Shown in pieces: positions 46,661 to 59,000 of a stretch of DNA of 64,000 nucleotides. The stretch comes from Boesenbergia rotunda (taxonomy: Eukaryota; Streptophyta; Magnoliopsida; Zingiberales; Zingiberaceae): positions 784,027 to 848,026 of the forward strand of contig JAGFNQ010004019.1 of assembly GCA_024364735.1 (NCBI GenBank). Direction: 5' to 3'. The notes below the pieces were generated by a model, which did not search any database, had not been told where the DNA came from, and was given only the letters and a program-made list of their open reading frames with translations. Both the position numbers and the translations under genes were made by a program. Every line of letters starts with the position of its first letter. The first letter of the stretch is position 1.

Positions 46661-48858
46661 ATACTTTGCATAAACATATTTTTCCTAAACATACTTTTCA
46701 TAAACATACTTTTCATAACATAATGCATAACATGAATGGATGCATGTGGCAATTGTGTATATATATATAAGGATGCTTAATCTATAAAAACATGCTTTTA
46801 AATACTTTAACATAATCATAACATTCATTGGGCCCTGGCTTGTACCACATTCATTCATCATATGCGTGCATCCCTAAGTAAATACGAGGTAGCTAATCTC
46901 GACCTACTAGGATAAGGACAGCATAGTCGGTAGTCCCCGAACCGAGGCATTCTTAAGGTGCCCATCCCTGTTGCACAGCTTCGGTAGTGCCAGAACCGTG
47001 GACAGCATAGTCGGTAGTCCAGAACCGGGGCTTTCTTAAGGTGCCCATCCCTTGGACCCATACTTCGGTCCGGTACAAGCCCATTCATAAAGTAAAATAC
47101 TTTACATGCTTCATCATTCATAAGACATTCATGGCATCTTTAACATAGCATAACTTGTTACGGCTCGGCCCGTCTACCGGCCCATTTACCGGTCCTCACG
47201 ACCGTCGTACCGTCGACCATCGACCATGCCGTTTGGCATATTTATGCCTTAAAGACATAAGCATCATCTTTCATTCATCATACTTGTCATTCATCATCAT
47301 TCATTCATCATACTTAACATCATCGTTATGCCTTAAAGGCATGTACTTTAACCTCATTCATAAGACATGACATACATACATCTTATTCATAAAACATGGC
47401 ATACATACGTATCATTGATAAGACATGGCATACATGCATATTATTCATAAGACATGGCATACATACCTATCATTCATAAATCATGGCACATGTCTAAACA
47501 TCTATGACTTAACATATAGTTCATGACATACAAACTAAGGGTTTGGTTAACATAGAACTTCTTCCATCTTGCTTTAACATATATTTTGGTAACTCATACA
47601 CAAGCATCTTTGGAGGTTTAACCCAACCCTAACCCTAGGTTAGGCCCTTGGCCGAAAGCCCCAAGGAACCATAGGTTCATGAAGCTTCACATAACTTCCC
47701 CAAACAACATCCCATACATACATACTAGGCCATAGGAAACATTTGATTCCATACTTAAGGCCAACCCTAATCCTTTAACCCTAAACTTGCTCTTGGCCGA
47801 AACTTCAAGGCCATGGGGCATGGAAAAATTTCCATTAAAATCCCCAAATCAATTGTTATACACCAACCATACCTTACCATAGGGCCATTTGGGGCCCTTA
47901 CTTGAAATGAGTCCTAACTTTCCACCCTATTAGGGTACATGGCCGAAACCTATAGGGTCTCTAGGCCATGTGAAACATTCACATAAACACCCTCCATCTC
48001 CCTTATATCATGACAATACATAAAACAAACACTTGGGGTTTTAAACCCAACCCTACACATGGGTTCTTGTTGTTGGCCGAAACCCTAGGGTATCCTAGGG
48101 TACTCCAAAAATTCCCAAAAATTATCCTTAATCTCTAAACATCATAAGGGAACATTAAATAACATTATAAAGATTTTTAGCATCATTATGGACTCTAAAA
48201 CATTGTGGCCGAAACCCATAGGGTCTCTAGGGTGTTGATTTTGTTTCTTTCATGTTGGCCGAAACCCTAGGGTGTCCTAGGGTGCTCCAAAAATTCCCAA
48301 AAATTATACTTAACCTCTAAACATCATAAGGGAAAATTAAACAGCATTATCAAGATTTTTATCATAATTATAGACTTTAAAATCATGGTGGCCGAAACCT
48401 ACAAGCCTAAGGTTCTTGGTTTTCTTTTCTTTCAACATCAAATCCAAAACTAACCAATATATCATGCTAAAAATCATGAAAATCATAAGGAACTATTATA
48501 CCACAGGTGAGGGAGTCTTACCTTGGGTTTCTTGATTTTTCAAACTTTGAAAGAGAAGGAAATGGTAAGATCTTTGGACCCTTGAACCCCCTTGTCCTTG
48601 TATCCTTGGAAGACCCCTTAGATCTTGGGGAGGAGACCTCTTGTGGAGCTTTTCCAAGGGAGAACCCTTCCTTGGGTATTCGGCTAGGATGAGGGGAGGA
48701 GAAGGAAGAAATTACAAAGTAATGGGAAGAAGAGGTAACTCCCAAAATCCCCTCTTTATAGCCTATTAAGGAGGTAAATGAAGAGTCTCTCCATGACCCT
48801 TCATCTTCTTCTATGCTTTAACCAATATCCACTTCATTCCCTCATAACATTACCTCAC

Positions 48859-48936
48859 TAGATGAGTTGGTTAAAGCATACATGGTTGTACAAGGGGTCC
48901 AAGGTTCAATCCTTGGTCCATGCACCTTATTTTTTT
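48859..48936 (+). other. tRNA-like Pol III module in the F 3' LTR
   Basis: A-box TAGATGAGTTGG (48859-48870, one mismatch), B-box GTTCAATCC (48904-48912) within a CCAAGG/CCTTGG stem, and T7 at 48930-48936. It lies about 95 bp from the TATA box and points the other way. Confidence 0.45.
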
Positions 48937-49241
48937 ATTTTATTTTTCTTTTTATTTTCCCTAAAATTCCGAAAATCCTCTAAAAATTCCTCCATAATTA
49001 TGTTAATATTTCCCATTAGAATCCCTTTATATTTATATTAATTTTCACCTAAAATCCACCAATAATTTTGGTACTAAAAAGCCCATATAAGGCCCATTAG
49101 TGCCCTTTTTCCCAATTTAAATGAGAAAACATGGATTTTCTAGGCCAAATTTCGCATTAATATTTCTAGGTTCCTCAGAAAATTATCTAGACATGCTTAA
49201 TATTTTAAGAAAATATTAAGAGAATTTTCCGGGTCGTTACA

Positions 49242-49707
49242 CTTGAGACGTCCGAACCCTGATCCATCTCTACTTCTGTCCTTAGTAATCACTCAGCTAA
49301 GTTGCTCAGTCCCTCGGACCAAGACTTCGTGCCCAAACCCTAAGTCTAGGACTTCGGTGTCCAACCCTCGGCCAGGTCTTCGTGCCCAATTCCTTGAACC
49401 AGGTCTTCGGTGTCCAACCCTCGGCCAGGTCTTTTTGCCCAGTCCTTGACCAGGACTTAGTGGCCACCTTCCGAGCAGGTCTTCGGTGCCTAGCCCTTTG
49501 CCAGGACTTAGTGCCCAATCCATGATCAGGACTTAGTGCCCAATTCTTCGAACCAGGACTTATTGCCTAGATTTACTAGGACTTTGGTCCATTTTGTTAC
49601 TTCTCTCTTAACTCCCCTTCTCTTGTTTAATGTATCACTGACTTAAGCATATTGTCAAACATTAAAATATTTAGAGGAGGGCATTACTGATGCAACTTCT
49701 ACCGACA
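49242..49707 (-). repeat. 3' LTR fragment of G with about 33-bp repeats
   Basis: On the minus strand it begins TGTCGGTAGAAG at 49707, after the polypurine tract AAAAAGGGGGAGATT. A unit like 'ccaggacttagtgcccaat' or 'ccaggtcttcggtgtccaac' recurs about nine times (49310-49570). The distal part of the LTR is missing at the junction with F. The ORFs at 49243-49523 come from this repeat. Confidence 0.75.
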
Positions 49708-51600
49708 ATCTCCCCCTTTTTATGTTTGACAATATCTTAAGTTAGATTGGTTGAAAGGGCTAAACCTTAACTCTTGGGATCAAATGAAAAAATTGATCTA
49801 TGTTTTGAAAATTCATTTTTGATCCTTTAGGGAAAAATAGGAAAAATTTCTAACTTTCACTCTCCCCCATTTTGAAAAGCATTTTGATTTTTTGAACCTT
49901 TGGAAAGAGAAAAGAAAAAAAATTATTTCTAACTTAAGGCGCATCTCTCCCCCTTTGTCATACATCAAAAAACCCAAAAATACTTGCACCAACAATGGAA
50001 ACCTTTGGTTCTTTTTGAAAATACTTAGTGTAATTTTTGAAAGCATAGTATGAAACTAAGTAATTAAATTGTACCCAAAAAGAATTTCTATTTTGTCACA
50101 AAAAACTTCTCACTTTAAAAAATATTGTTTTAGAACGACTTTCATAAAAAAATTTACTCATAAAAGGATTTTCACTAGTGCATTTTGAGAAAGCTTTGTA
50201 TTTTGAAAGATATATTGCACTTTTTTTGAGAAAAACCAGTACTTTTGGAAAATGCATAACTTTGAAAGAATACTATGAGCTTTAAAAAGTACAAGTACTT
50301 TGAAAAATATTATGATATTTTGAAAATGCAAGTACTTTTGAAAAATATGTAATTTTTGAAAAATATCAGTACTTTGAAAAATATTATGAATTTGAAAAAT
50401 ATAAGTACTTTGAAAAATATTATGAGAAGTATAAGTATTTTTTTTGAAAAATATGATTTTTAAAACATAATGTTTTACTTGATTTGGTTTCTTTTCTAGT
50501 CTGACACAATCCTAGGAAACCTTGTTGACTACAAGGATATTTTCCTAAGTATTCTGGAAAATTCTCCAAATTCAAGTAAGTACTAAAACATAATTTTGAT
50601 AAGCCACAAAATGATAGTGTTTTGAAAATATGTGCATGTACATTTTTTTAAAAAAATTTCAAGTACTTTTGAGAAATCTTTATTTTTAAAACACAATATT
50701 TTACTTGACTTGGTCTATCTTTCAGTCAGACACAATCCTAGGAAACCTTGTTAGCTATAAGGACATTTTCCTAAGTGTCCTGAAAAATTTTCCAAACTCA
50801 AGAAAAATATTATTTCACTTTGATTAAAACAAGATAAATTTTTGAAAATAATATTTTTAGAGAAAAATTATTAAAATGATAGTATTTGAAGGGAAATTAC
50901 TTATGTTTTCAGAATGATTTGAAAATACCGTGAATAAAAACATATCACCTTGAAATATTTAACAATTCTCTTAATTTGACCTTCCCATAAACTTGACCTA
51001 GTCCTGGGAAGCTTGTTGACCACAAGTACTCTTCCTCTAAGTCTTTAGGGTTTAGTTCAGATCAAAGGAATTATTTAATAATTTCAAAACAAAAAAATCT
51101 TTTCAGAAGTTTGACTCAGACTCCCCCTTGTAGATCATGAAGTGGGCCTTCCTCTGTGTCTTTAGGGTTTATCAAAGTCAAAGCAACAGGTAATTTTTGA
51201 AAATATAATTTTTAGAGCATAAGTCTTTTTCAGAAACACAAGTGATAATGATTTAAAGTATAGTCTTTGAAAAGTATTTTCAAATGATAGTAATGTTTAA
51301 GGTGCAGTTTTCGAAAATTATTTCAAAAGAATGAAAACACTCCCCCTGTACCCGATACCGTTTGACTCTATCCAAGTGTCTTAAGGAACTTTAGTGTTGT
51401 CCTAAGAGGCTTGTGTCTAATTGAGTGAGTCAAACAATTTTTTAAAAGGATATAATTTTTGAAAACATATAATATATATTCAATCAGACAAGCATGAATT
51501 CCATAAAAACATTATTATGTTGAAGCACTATTTTGAAAATATATTTTTAGAAACATATTCTAGCAATTTTGAAAAACAGTTTTGAAAAAATATTTTCAAT
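49708..51600 (-). other. Noncoding region of G with several polypurine tracts
   Basis: No coding signal. Minus-strand purine tracts AAGGGGGAGA-like at 49708-49722, 49859, 49945, 51119 and 51343. The stretch 50220-50470 repeats 'gaaaaatataagtactttg'-like words, resembling the AGTACT-rich repeats of D at 37495-37745. Confidence 0.6.
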
Positions 51601-52249
51601 TTATTAGTCCTTAACATCTCACCCATTTTAGATGTCTCAATACAGCGAGCATGGTTGCCTTGTGGGTTTATTGTGAGATGCTTGAATTATTTTCTTTAAT
51701 TTATTATTAAATCTAAGATTTATTTGAAACTTGTGTTAGATTCAAATCTAGCAATAGTGAAGTGAATTTGATTTTCAATAATTGGCTTCTAGGTCTTGGC
51801 GAGGCACTAGGCCTTCTTTGGTCGTAGCCTTATTGGATCATCAACCCTTTCCTTGATAAAGCCTTTTACTGAAAATACATCTTCAAGTTACTTCTTGAAA
51901 GATTTTGTCTAACTAGTTTGGGTCTTAGATCGGTAGCTTCGACTAGTTCCACCATGAAGGGTTCCCTAACATACTATCATCTCACCTCCACCAAATACTA
52001 GGTTGATCAAGTTTCAATTATTCTTTTTCCTATAACCGTTCTAAATCATGCATAAAATGTAAATATGAATGACATGTCATATATTTAAAAGAAATAGCAA
52101 GTGCATGGCATGACAGTTATGCATGAGTCAAACAAGTCAAAAATATTTAATTAAGTTTCTAAAGATGCATCAGATTCCCGATTTGATACATGTCGTGTGA
52201 ACCTGCAAATATGTCAACCCACTTTGACATATTTAATTTCATTAATTGT
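51601..52249 (-). other. Conserved noncoding block of G
   Basis: Inverted copy of the block at 190-450 and 34229-34460 ('ccctaacatactatcatctc', 'taactagt', 'cttgataaagccttt', 'aggtcttggcgaggc'). It lies on the same side of gag as in D. Confidence 0.75.
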
Positions 52250-53345
52250 TGCGGTTTGGGTAAAATTTTATTTGGTTCGAGTTTAAAAAATTAATTGGAA
52301 TTGAGTTAATTAATTAAATTAATTAAGAATTAATTTGAATTTGAATTAAGATTTAATTAAGATTTAATTGAATTAATTTGAATTAAGATTTAATTGAATT
52401 CTTTTGAATTTGATTTAATTAAGATTTAATTGAATTTAATTAAGATTAATTTGAAATTGAATTAATTAAGATTTAATTGAATTGAATTTGAATTTGATTT
52501 AATTAAGTTTTAATTAAATTAATTTGAATATTAATTTGAATTTGATTTAATTAAGATTTAATTAATTAATTTTAATTTTAATTTGAATTTGATTTAATTG
52601 AATTTGAATTTGAATTTGATTTAATTAAGATTTAATTGAATTAATTTGTATTTTAATTTGAATTTGATTTAAATAACCTTTTATTGAATTAAATTGAAAT
52701 TTAATTTAAATTTGATTTAATTAAGATTTAATTGAATTAATTTGAATTTTAATTTGAATTTGATTTAATTAAGATTTAATTGAATTAATTTGAATTTGAT
52801 TTAATTAAGATTTAATTGAATTAATTTGAATTTGATTTAATTAAGAATTAATTTGAATTTGAATTTGCATTTGATTTAATTAAGATTTAATTGAAGTAAT
52901 TTGAATTTTAATTTGTATTTGATTTATTTAAGATATAATTAAATTAATTTGAATTTGAATTTGATTTAATTAAGATTTAATTAAATTAATTAAATAGCTT
53001 AATTAAGATTTAATTTAATAAATTTGAATTTGATTTAATTAAGATTAAATTGAATTAATTTTAATTTTAATTTGAATTTGGTTTAATTAAGATTTAATTG
53101 AATTAATTTGAATTTGAATTTGATTTAATTAAGATTTACTTAAATTAATTTGAATTGTAATTTTAATTTGATTTAATTAAATTAATTTGTATTTTAATTT
53201 GAATTTGATTTAATTTAGATTTAATTGAATTAATTTGAATTTGATTTAATTAAGATTTAATTAAATTAATTTGAGTTTGATTTGTATTTGATTTAATTAA
53301 GATTTAATTAAATTAATTTGAATTTGAATTAATTAAGGTTGAAAT
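52250..53345. repeat. AT-rich degenerate tandem array in G
   Basis: About 1.1 kb built from 'ttgaatttgatttaattaag' and 'atttaattgaattaa' with variable spacing. No ORF. Replication slippage is a likely origin. Confidence 0.85.
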
Positions 53346-54440
53346 GATTAATTAATAGTTGTGGGTTTATGTTCATAATTTTCATTATTTGAATAATTTC
53401 TGACTCATCCACTATTTCTTCTCTGTTTATCCTTTCAAGTTTTTCCAATAATTCTGGTTTATTTGAATCTTTGTGATTTTTATTGACTATGGCCTTAATC
53501 ATAGAAAATTCCATCTCCTTCTCAAGATTAGATCTTTAAATATCCTCAAAGTAGGTGGAGTAAAATGGGCCACTAGTCAATTTTTCAGGATTATCCAAGA
53601 GAATGATTAAATCATTATCTAAAGAGACATCATCTCCACTATCCTCAGAATTATCCTTATTATCCTCAGAATTATCCTAATTATCCTCATTATCCTTAAG
53701 ATTTTTAAATTTAAGTTCAGATTCATACGAAGGATTTTCAAGTTTGAATTCATAATTATCTAAAGGATTTTTAGATTTTAATTCAGATTTATCCAAGGGG
53801 TTTTCAAATTTGAATTCAGATTTATCCAAGGGGTTTTCAAATTTGAGTTCAGATTTATCCTTACGATTTTCAAATTTGAATTCGGATTTATCCTTAGGAT
53901 TTTCAAGTTTGAATTTAGATTTATCCTTAGGATTTTCAAGTTTGAATTCGGATTTATCCTTAGGATTTTCAAGTTTGAATTCGGATTTATCTGAATCAGA
54001 ATTAATTTTATCAAAATTAAAATTATCAGTATTAAGATAATTTATTTTTTAAATTACTGAATTGATGTTCTGGATTAAATAATTGATTTTTGATATTTTA
54101 GTCATATCTGCATTTTTTAATTTGACATGCAAAATATTAATTTTACTATGTAGTAACTTTAATCTTTCAGAAAAATTACCTAATTTAACATCTGACAGTG
54201 CAGGAATTTGAAAAGTTTTCAGAATGTAAAGTTTGCGTACCTTTGTCGAACATTGATTCTTGTAGTGTCCGTACTTTCCACACTTGAAACACTTGATGTG
54301 ATCTTTGTTCCTCCAGACTCCGGGTGCTGGTACATCTTTTGTTGCCGGTGACGAGCGAGTCTTATGAGTAGGGCACTGATTTTTATAGTGCCCTCTCTCC
54401 CGGCACTTGAAGCATATAACATGAAATTTAAAAATTGACA
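53346..54440 (-). pseudogene. Gag remnant of G with two zinc knuckles and an 11-residue repeat
   Basis: The minus strand encodes two CCHC knuckles, CFKCRERGHYKNQC (about 54370-54415) and CFKCGKYGHYKNQC (about 54245-54290). A broken segment follows, then an 11-residue charged repeat (SEFKLENPKDK type, 33-bp unit, about eight copies at 53720-54000), then an acidic Asp/Glu tail and KLERINREEIVDESEII. Frames shift and stops occur (for example near 54050 and 53680). The N-terminal UBN2 part is missing. ORFs on the other frame or strand here (for example 53778-54040) only mirror the repeat. Confidence 0.7.
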
Positions 54441-54536
54441 TTTCAAAATAAAATATACCTGATTCACCCCTGGGCTCCCCCTCAACTCCTGGCGTCGTTG
54501 CTCCGTCGGCGGTTAGTCCAGTGAAGAGTGGTCTAA

Positions 54537-54547
54537 CTCTGATACCA
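54537..54547 (-). other. Primer-binding site of G
   Basis: The minus strand reads TGGTATCAGAG, two bases from the LTR edge at 54550. Confidence 0.85.
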
Positions 54548-54549
54548 CT

Positions 54550-55302
54550 TGTAGGACCGGTGCCGTTGATAGAGGGGGGGTGAATATCGACCGAAAACTT
54601 CTCGCGGAAACTTCATAGAAAACCTCGTTGGTTCGTTCTTAAACAGAGCGTTAGTGCAGCGGAAAAGTAAAATAGAATGAATAAAACAAACAATCATAGC
54701 AGACACGTGGGATTTATTTACTTGGTTCCCAACCCCCCTGGGTTAGTACGTCCAAGGCCTATGTACTCGGCGTGAGTCCACTATTGGTCTCCTTTTCGGA
54801 ATTTCCGGAGGCGGAGAAAACCCGTCTTACAGTGCAGAAGTGCAATCAAAAGATAATAAATTGAATGCGGAATAATAACAGCAAACCGAACAAACAAGGG
54901 TTGAAACTCGGCCGATCTGGACCTCCAAAGTGCCACGTACTTCCTCCTGAGCCTCCCGGTCGTAGAGCCTCATCTTTAGCGCATTGTCGTTGGTCAGAAT
55001 GATCAGAATCACTTTGGAAAGTTGTGTTCTTGAAGCCTTGGGGTCGAGCCCCTTTTATAGTGCTCCTGGGGGGACCTGATTCGCTGGGGGCGCCTGACAC
55101 GTGCCTTCATCTGTGGAAAACTCAATCCGCAGCTCGGTCAGCGCTTATCCCCTTCGACTTGGCCTCTGGAGCTGACTGGGGCGCCCGGGACGTCTTGGGT
55201 GCCTAGCTTGACTTGGTCCGCTGGCTTCGTGGCTGATTTGCTTCGATTACCTCATTGGCTTAGACCTTGGGCGCCCAGGACCTCCCGGGTGCCTAGCCCA
55301 GT
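54550..55302 (-). repeat. 5' LTR fragment of G
   Basis: On the plus strand it starts TGTAGGACCGGTGCC followed by a G-run, as in the B LTRs. TATA on the minus strand (CACTATAAAAGGGGC) lies near 55050-55066. GGGCGCC-like words lie upstream of it (55088-55290), as in D. It is cut at about 55302, where F gag sequence begins. Confidence 0.75.
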
Positions 55303-55772
55303 GTGATTTCGAAGTCTGACCACGTCATCTGGTTCACCAGTCTCTTGGCCTTGACCCTTTCCCACCACATTCTGGCATCCCCAGAAAGGCAGAATGATGC
55401 ACACTTAATCTTCTCATGTTCCGGCCAGTCCAGCAACTCCATCGTACTCTCTACGGTTTTGAACCATGCTTGCGCATCCCACGGTTCACCGATACCCGAG
55501 AAATTTTCCGGTTTCAGCCTCAACCACTGGATCAGATAAGCCTCTTGTCGTGCTACAGTGGTCGAGCCTGACGGAGGGGTTTGCGTAACCGTAGGCGTGA
55601 CAGGTACAGTAGTCTAGTTCGCCGGGGGAGTAGTAAAATTTTCTTGTTGATTCATCAGGGTATTAATGGTTTGCTGCTGTTTGGTGACCTGACGCTGGAG
55701 TTGGGTCACCAATTGCATCAGATCAGGCGATGGGGCTGCCTCGTTAAGTCGGTTACTCTGTCTTCTAGCCAT
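55303..55772 (-). pseudogene. Gypsy F gag, N-terminal part
   Basis: ATG at 55770-55772. The translation starts MARRQSNRLNEAAPSPDLM, has a Gln-rich stretch (QLQRQVTKQQQTINTLMNQQ), a TAG at 55614-55616, then the retrotransposon gag core: LKPENFSGIGEPWDAQAWFK, ELLDWPEHEKIKCASFCLSG, DARMWWERVKAK and MTWSDFEI. It is cut at about 55303 by the G fragment. Frame and order match plant gypsy gag (retrotrans_gag). Confidence 0.85.
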
Positions 55773-56026
55773 GTTTTTCTTCACCAAAGATAGGTATGGT
55801 CAATATCAGTTCTTTCCTACCCCTATATTATTCTAAACATTTAATTCCTAAAAGAAGATAAAATATCATTCGTCATTACATATCCTAAAGTACTTTTAAT
55901 CATAACTATCGTTCATACTTGCATATCCTAAAACCATAGAACATCTTATTACCATAAGATATGTACAGAGGTACTTACTTGGAAGCTGCAGGAAGAGGGC
56001 TTGATGTGTGTGTAGTGAGATGGTAA
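55773..56026 (-). other. 5' leader of gypsy F
   Basis: Untranslated sequence between the PBS and the gag ATG. Nothing else recognised. Confidence 0.6.
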
Positions 56027-56040
56027 CTGCTCTGATACCA
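56027..56040 (-). other. Primer-binding site of gypsy F
   Basis: The minus strand reads TGGTATCAGAGCAG, three bases from the LTR at 56044. Confidence 0.9.
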
Positions 56041-56043
56041 ACC

Positions 56044-59000
56044 TGTAACACCCACTTTTTTTTTTCATAAAGCGGCGTTACGTTAACATACTTAGGGCAT
56101 GTAGACATCATAATGCAGTGGAAACATTTAAACTTACACCTACATGCACTTACTACCATTCCTAGCATCATGACATGGGAACCTGACATATTAACTTTAT
56201 ACTTAGCATCATATCATACTTAGCATCATGTCACATTTTAGCATCATGTCATACTTAGCATCATGTCATACTTTAGCATCATGTCATAGAGTCACATTCA
56301 AGTACTTAATAGTAAAGGTAAAGTTCTATCATAAGACAAGCAAACATATGGTCTCTTGGCCAAGTCACTATCACACACATGCTTTAAGGCCCTCCTGCTG
56401 CTTCCTTACGGTCCCCTTGCGTGATCTGCGGTATAAGGAAAATAAGACTGTAAGCACGCAGGCTTAGTAAGACTCTTTCCTACTCACTAAAACCATTCAT
56501 CACTTAATCATGAGCATCTTAAACATTAACATACTTAGTGCTTTACCCAGCACATAAGTCTTTATGAGCACTTAGCATACCTTTGACATGACTTGATCAT
56601 AACTTAGTCACTTTCATAGCATAGCATATACATAAGCATAAAAATATTCGTGACTTGGCATAATACTTGGCATAGACATAAACATCATAAACATTCAGAG
56701 CATGGCATAATTCTTGGCATAGACATAAACATAATAACATAACCTCATAAACATTCCTAACATGAACCTAAATAAAATCATGGCATCCGAACTTAGCATA
56801 ACCACAATTAAATCATGGCAACATAACTTAGCATGGACATAAATAAAATCATAGCATTCTATCCTAGGATAAACATAATTAAATCATGGCATCATAATTA
56901 ACATGAGCATAAATAAAATCATGGCATTCTAACCTAGCATAAACATAATTAAATCATGACATCCTAAACTATCATGAACATAAATAAACTCATGACATTT
57001 TAATTAACATAAACATAATTAAATCATGGCATCCTAAATTATCATGAACATAAATAAACTCATGGCATTCTAATTAACATAAATATAATTAAATCATGGC
57101 ATCCTAAACTATCATGAACATAAATAAACTCATGGCATTCTAATTAACATAAATATAATTAAATCATGGCATCCTAAACTATCATGAATATAAATAAAAT
57201 CATGGCATTCTAACTTAGCATAAACATAATTAAATCATGGCATCATAAATTAACGTGAACATAAATAAAATCATGGCATTCTAACTTAGCATAAACATAA
57301 TTAAATCATGACATTATAAATTAACATGAACATACTTTGCATAAACATATTTTTCCTAAACATACTTTTCATAAACATACTTTTCATAACATAATGCATA
57401 ACATGAATGGATGCATGTGGCAATTGTGTATATATATATAAGGATGCTTAATCATTAAAAACATGCTTTTAAATACTTTAACATAATCATAACATTCATT
57501 GGGCCCTGTCTTGTACCACATTCATTCATCATATGCGTGCATCCCTAAGTAAATACGAGGTAGCTAATCTCGACCTACTAGGGTAAGGACAGCATAGTTG
57601 GTAGTCCCCGAACCGAGGCATTCTTAAGGTGCCCATCCCTGTTGCACAGCTTCGGTAGTGCCAGAACCGTGGACAGCATAGTCGGTAGTCCAGAACCGGG
57701 GCGTTCTTAAGGTGCCCATCCCTTGGACCCATACTTCGGTCCGGTACAAGCCCATTCATAAAGTAAAATACTTTACATGCTTCATCATTCATAAGACATT
57801 CATGGCATCTTTAACATAGCATAACTTGTTACGGCTCGGCCCGTCTACCAGCCCATTTACCGGTCCTCACGACCGTCGTACCATCGACCATCGACCGTGC
57901 CGTTTAGCATATTTATGCCTTAAAGACATAAGCATCATCTTTCATTCATAATACTTGTCATTCATCATCATTCATTCATCATACTTAACATCATCGTTAT
58001 GCCTTAAAGGCATGTACTTTAACCTCATTCATAAGACATGGCATACATACATCTTATTCATAAAACATGACATACATACGTATCATTCATAAGACATGGC
58101 ATACATGCATATTATTCATAAAACATGGCATATCATTCATAAGACATGGCATACATACCTATCATTCATAAATCATGGCACATGTCTAAACATCTATGAC
58201 TTAACATATAGTTCATGACATACAAACTAAGGGTTTGGTTAACATAGAACTTCTTCCATCTTGCTTAAACATATATCCTGGTAACTCATACACAAGCATC
58301 TTTGGAGGTTTAACCCAACCCTAACCCTAGGTTAGGCCCTTGGCCGAAAGCCCCAAGGAACCATAGGTTTATGAAGCTTCACATAACTTCCCCAAACAAC
58401 ATCCCATACATACATACTAGGCCATAGGAAACATTTGATTCCATACTTAAGGCCAACCCTAATCCTTTAACCCTAAACTTGTTCTTGGCCGAAACTTCAA
58501 GGCCATGGGGCATGGAAAAATTTCCATTAAAATCCCCAAATCAATTGTTATACACCAACCATACCTTACCATAGGGCCATTTGGGGCCCTTACTTGAAAT
58601 GAGTCCTAACTTTCCACCCAATTAGGGTACTTGGCCGAAACCTATAGGGTCTCTAGGCCATGTGAAACATTCACATAAACACCCTCCATCTCCCTTATAT
58701 CATGACAATACATAAAACAAACACTTGGGGTTTTAAACCCAACCCTACACATGGGTTCTTGTTGTTGGCCGAAACCCTAGGGTATCCTAGGGTACTCCAA
58801 AAATTCCCAAAAATTATCCTTAATCTCTAAACATCATAAGGGAATATTAAATAACATTATAAAGATTTTTAGCATCATTATGGACCCTAAAACATTGTGG
58901 CCGAAACCCATAGGGTCTCTAGGGTGTTGATTTTGTTTCTTTCATGTTGGCCGAAACCCTAGGGTGTCCTAGGGTACTCCAAAAATTCCCAAAAATTATA

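Larger units (their letters stand above)
45376..49241 (-). repeat. 3' LTR of gypsy F
   Basis: TGTAACGCCCGC...GGGTCGTTACA, 3866 bp. It contains a tandem repeat of about 60-70 bp (46130-46660), a 77-bp match to the arm of the palindromic mini-element (47158-47235), seven GGCCGAAA copies (47650-48400), TATA on the minus strand (48752-48761, CTATAAAGAG) and the tRNA-like module (48859-48936). Its 3' neighbour is the broken LTR of G, not a polypurine tract. Confidence 0.9.
49242..55302 (-). mobile_element. Truncated Sirevirus-like element G inside gypsy F
   Basis: On the minus strand: 5' LTR part (54550-55302), PBS (54537-54547), gag remnant with two CCHC knuckles, an AT-rich array, the conserved noncoding block shared with D, a noncoding region with several polypurine tracts, and 3' LTR part (49242-49707). 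No pol. The outer edges are both cut inside the LTR, and no target duplication is seen. Confidence 0.8.

Noticed and set aside
47630..47650. Short 'ccctaaccctagg' run, possible telomere-like repeat
   Set aside because: Only two units, also in the sister LTR at 58318; part of the LTR sequence and not a telomere array.
53810..54040. Plus-strand ORF with a Leu/Ser repeat resembling a leucine-rich repeat
   Set aside because: It is the mirror of the 33-bp repeat coding on the minus strand; unit length and residues do not fit an LRR.
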